A stretch of DNA of 64,000 nucleotides from NCBI GenBank assembly GCA_030067915.1, contig JASGCC010000122.1:930001-994000 (forward strand), in the 5' to 3' direction. This stretch comes from Hydractinia echinata (lineage: Eukaryota > Cnidaria > Hydrozoa > Anthoathecata > Hydractiniidae). Both the position numbers and the translations under genes were made by a program. Positions 63,606 through 64,000 of this stretch are shown one piece after another. Numbering within the stretch: position 1 is the stretch's first letter; every line of letters starts with the position of its first letter. The notes under the pieces are model-generated. The model saw only the letters and a program-made list of their open reading frames with translations. It was not told where the DNA came from and ran no database searches.

Positions 63606-63649
63606 AAAAAGTTAATTTTACAATCAACTGATTGTAAAATTAACTTTTT
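63606..63649. repeat. Perfect 21-bp-arm palindrome upstream of the EF-hand gene
   Basis: AAAAAGTTAATTTTACAATC plus A (63606-63626) and its exact complement (63629-63649) are separated by two bases. It lies 139 bp upstream of the ATG at 63467 on the minus strand. It could be a foldback insertion or a regulatory cruciform. Confidence 0.85.
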
Positions 63650-64000
63650 CCCTTGTTCAAAGGCAAACAACGGAAAATAAATTTAACTTTCTCTGGGCCT
63701 CCATCTTGAACTATTAAAAAAGAGAGGACAAGAGTAATAGCCAATAGACTGCTATAGGTATCTTGACCTTGCCTTAACGTTTTCGCATTCAAAAGGCTAC
63801 AAGTTCTTTATGAACAACCGGTTTCTTAAGTTTAAAGTTAAAATGTTTGTAATTACGCTTAGCAACTTCTTAGCAACATTGAGGCTAAATCAAACTGTTA
63901 CACTTGGCAACTTAGGCTGAAATGAAAATTGGATTTGCACACAAAAAAACGTGGAATTTTCAACTTGCATGTTAAAAGCTTAAAATTGTTTTTAGGAAAA
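63650..64000. other. Gene-free end of window
   Basis: No supported feature. Confidence 0.4.

Overview
The window reads as AT-rich animal nuclear DNA, most likely from a cnidarian and plausibly a hydrozoan. This rests on spliced metazoan genes (PAN/LamG, Mab-21/cGAS-like, claudin-like, SVOP-like), long gene-poor intervals packed with small DNA transposons, many AGCT/GCTA tetranucleotide tracts, and no bacterial operon structure. The species is an inference; nothing here fixes it.

Six credible host genes were found. (1) 4166-4474 (-) encodes a small secreted Gly/Arg-rich protein. (2) 6426-12098 (+) is a four-exon PAN plus LamG-like secreted protein whose phases close across all junctions. (3) 19703-20773 (-) encodes an intronless type II membrane protein resembling a glycosyltransferase-like family. 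(4) 38960-40330 (+) encodes an intronless SVOP/SV2-like major facilitator transporter. (5) 53036-55373 (+) is a two-exon Mab-21/cGAS-like nucleotidyltransferase candidate with the active-site acids present. (6) 62991-63467 (-) encodes an EF-hand protein ending in KEEL. A seventh, the terminal exon of a claudin/PMP22-like gene, lies at 60135-60735.

Most of the remaining sequence is mobile or repetitive DNA. From left to right: TA-flanked elements rich in CGCG motifs (722-1561, 15215-15884, 26137-27035, 55602-56405); an 8-bp-TSD MITE (1644-2134); a TTAT-flanked element (8838-9894); many short Helitron-like elements (A|TC...CTAG|T with a terminal hairpin), including one of 1.1 kb at 13045-14157; pogo/Tigger-like MITEs (6989, 17607, 30525, and a lone end at 59288); an integrase relic (16319-16868); a decayed OB-fold-like gene (20959-21961); a duplicated block at 28-32 kb; and a nested structure at 32288-36859 that holds inverted repeats, ACGTTGA arrays and a 162-bp satellite. 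The 41-53 kb region carries a family with CAACCTCG/CACCCTC termini and 10-bp target duplications (74 bp, 1.7 kb and 2.8 kb), a tRNA-derived SINE and a LINE relic. The right end has two Harbinger-like elements.

The genes do not form one pathway. The clearest shared theme is secretory or membrane biology plus one innate-immune-type gene, set in a transposon-dense landscape. The most biologically interesting items are the cGAS-like receptor candidate, the nested satellite-bearing composite element, and the 10-bp-TSD transposon family.
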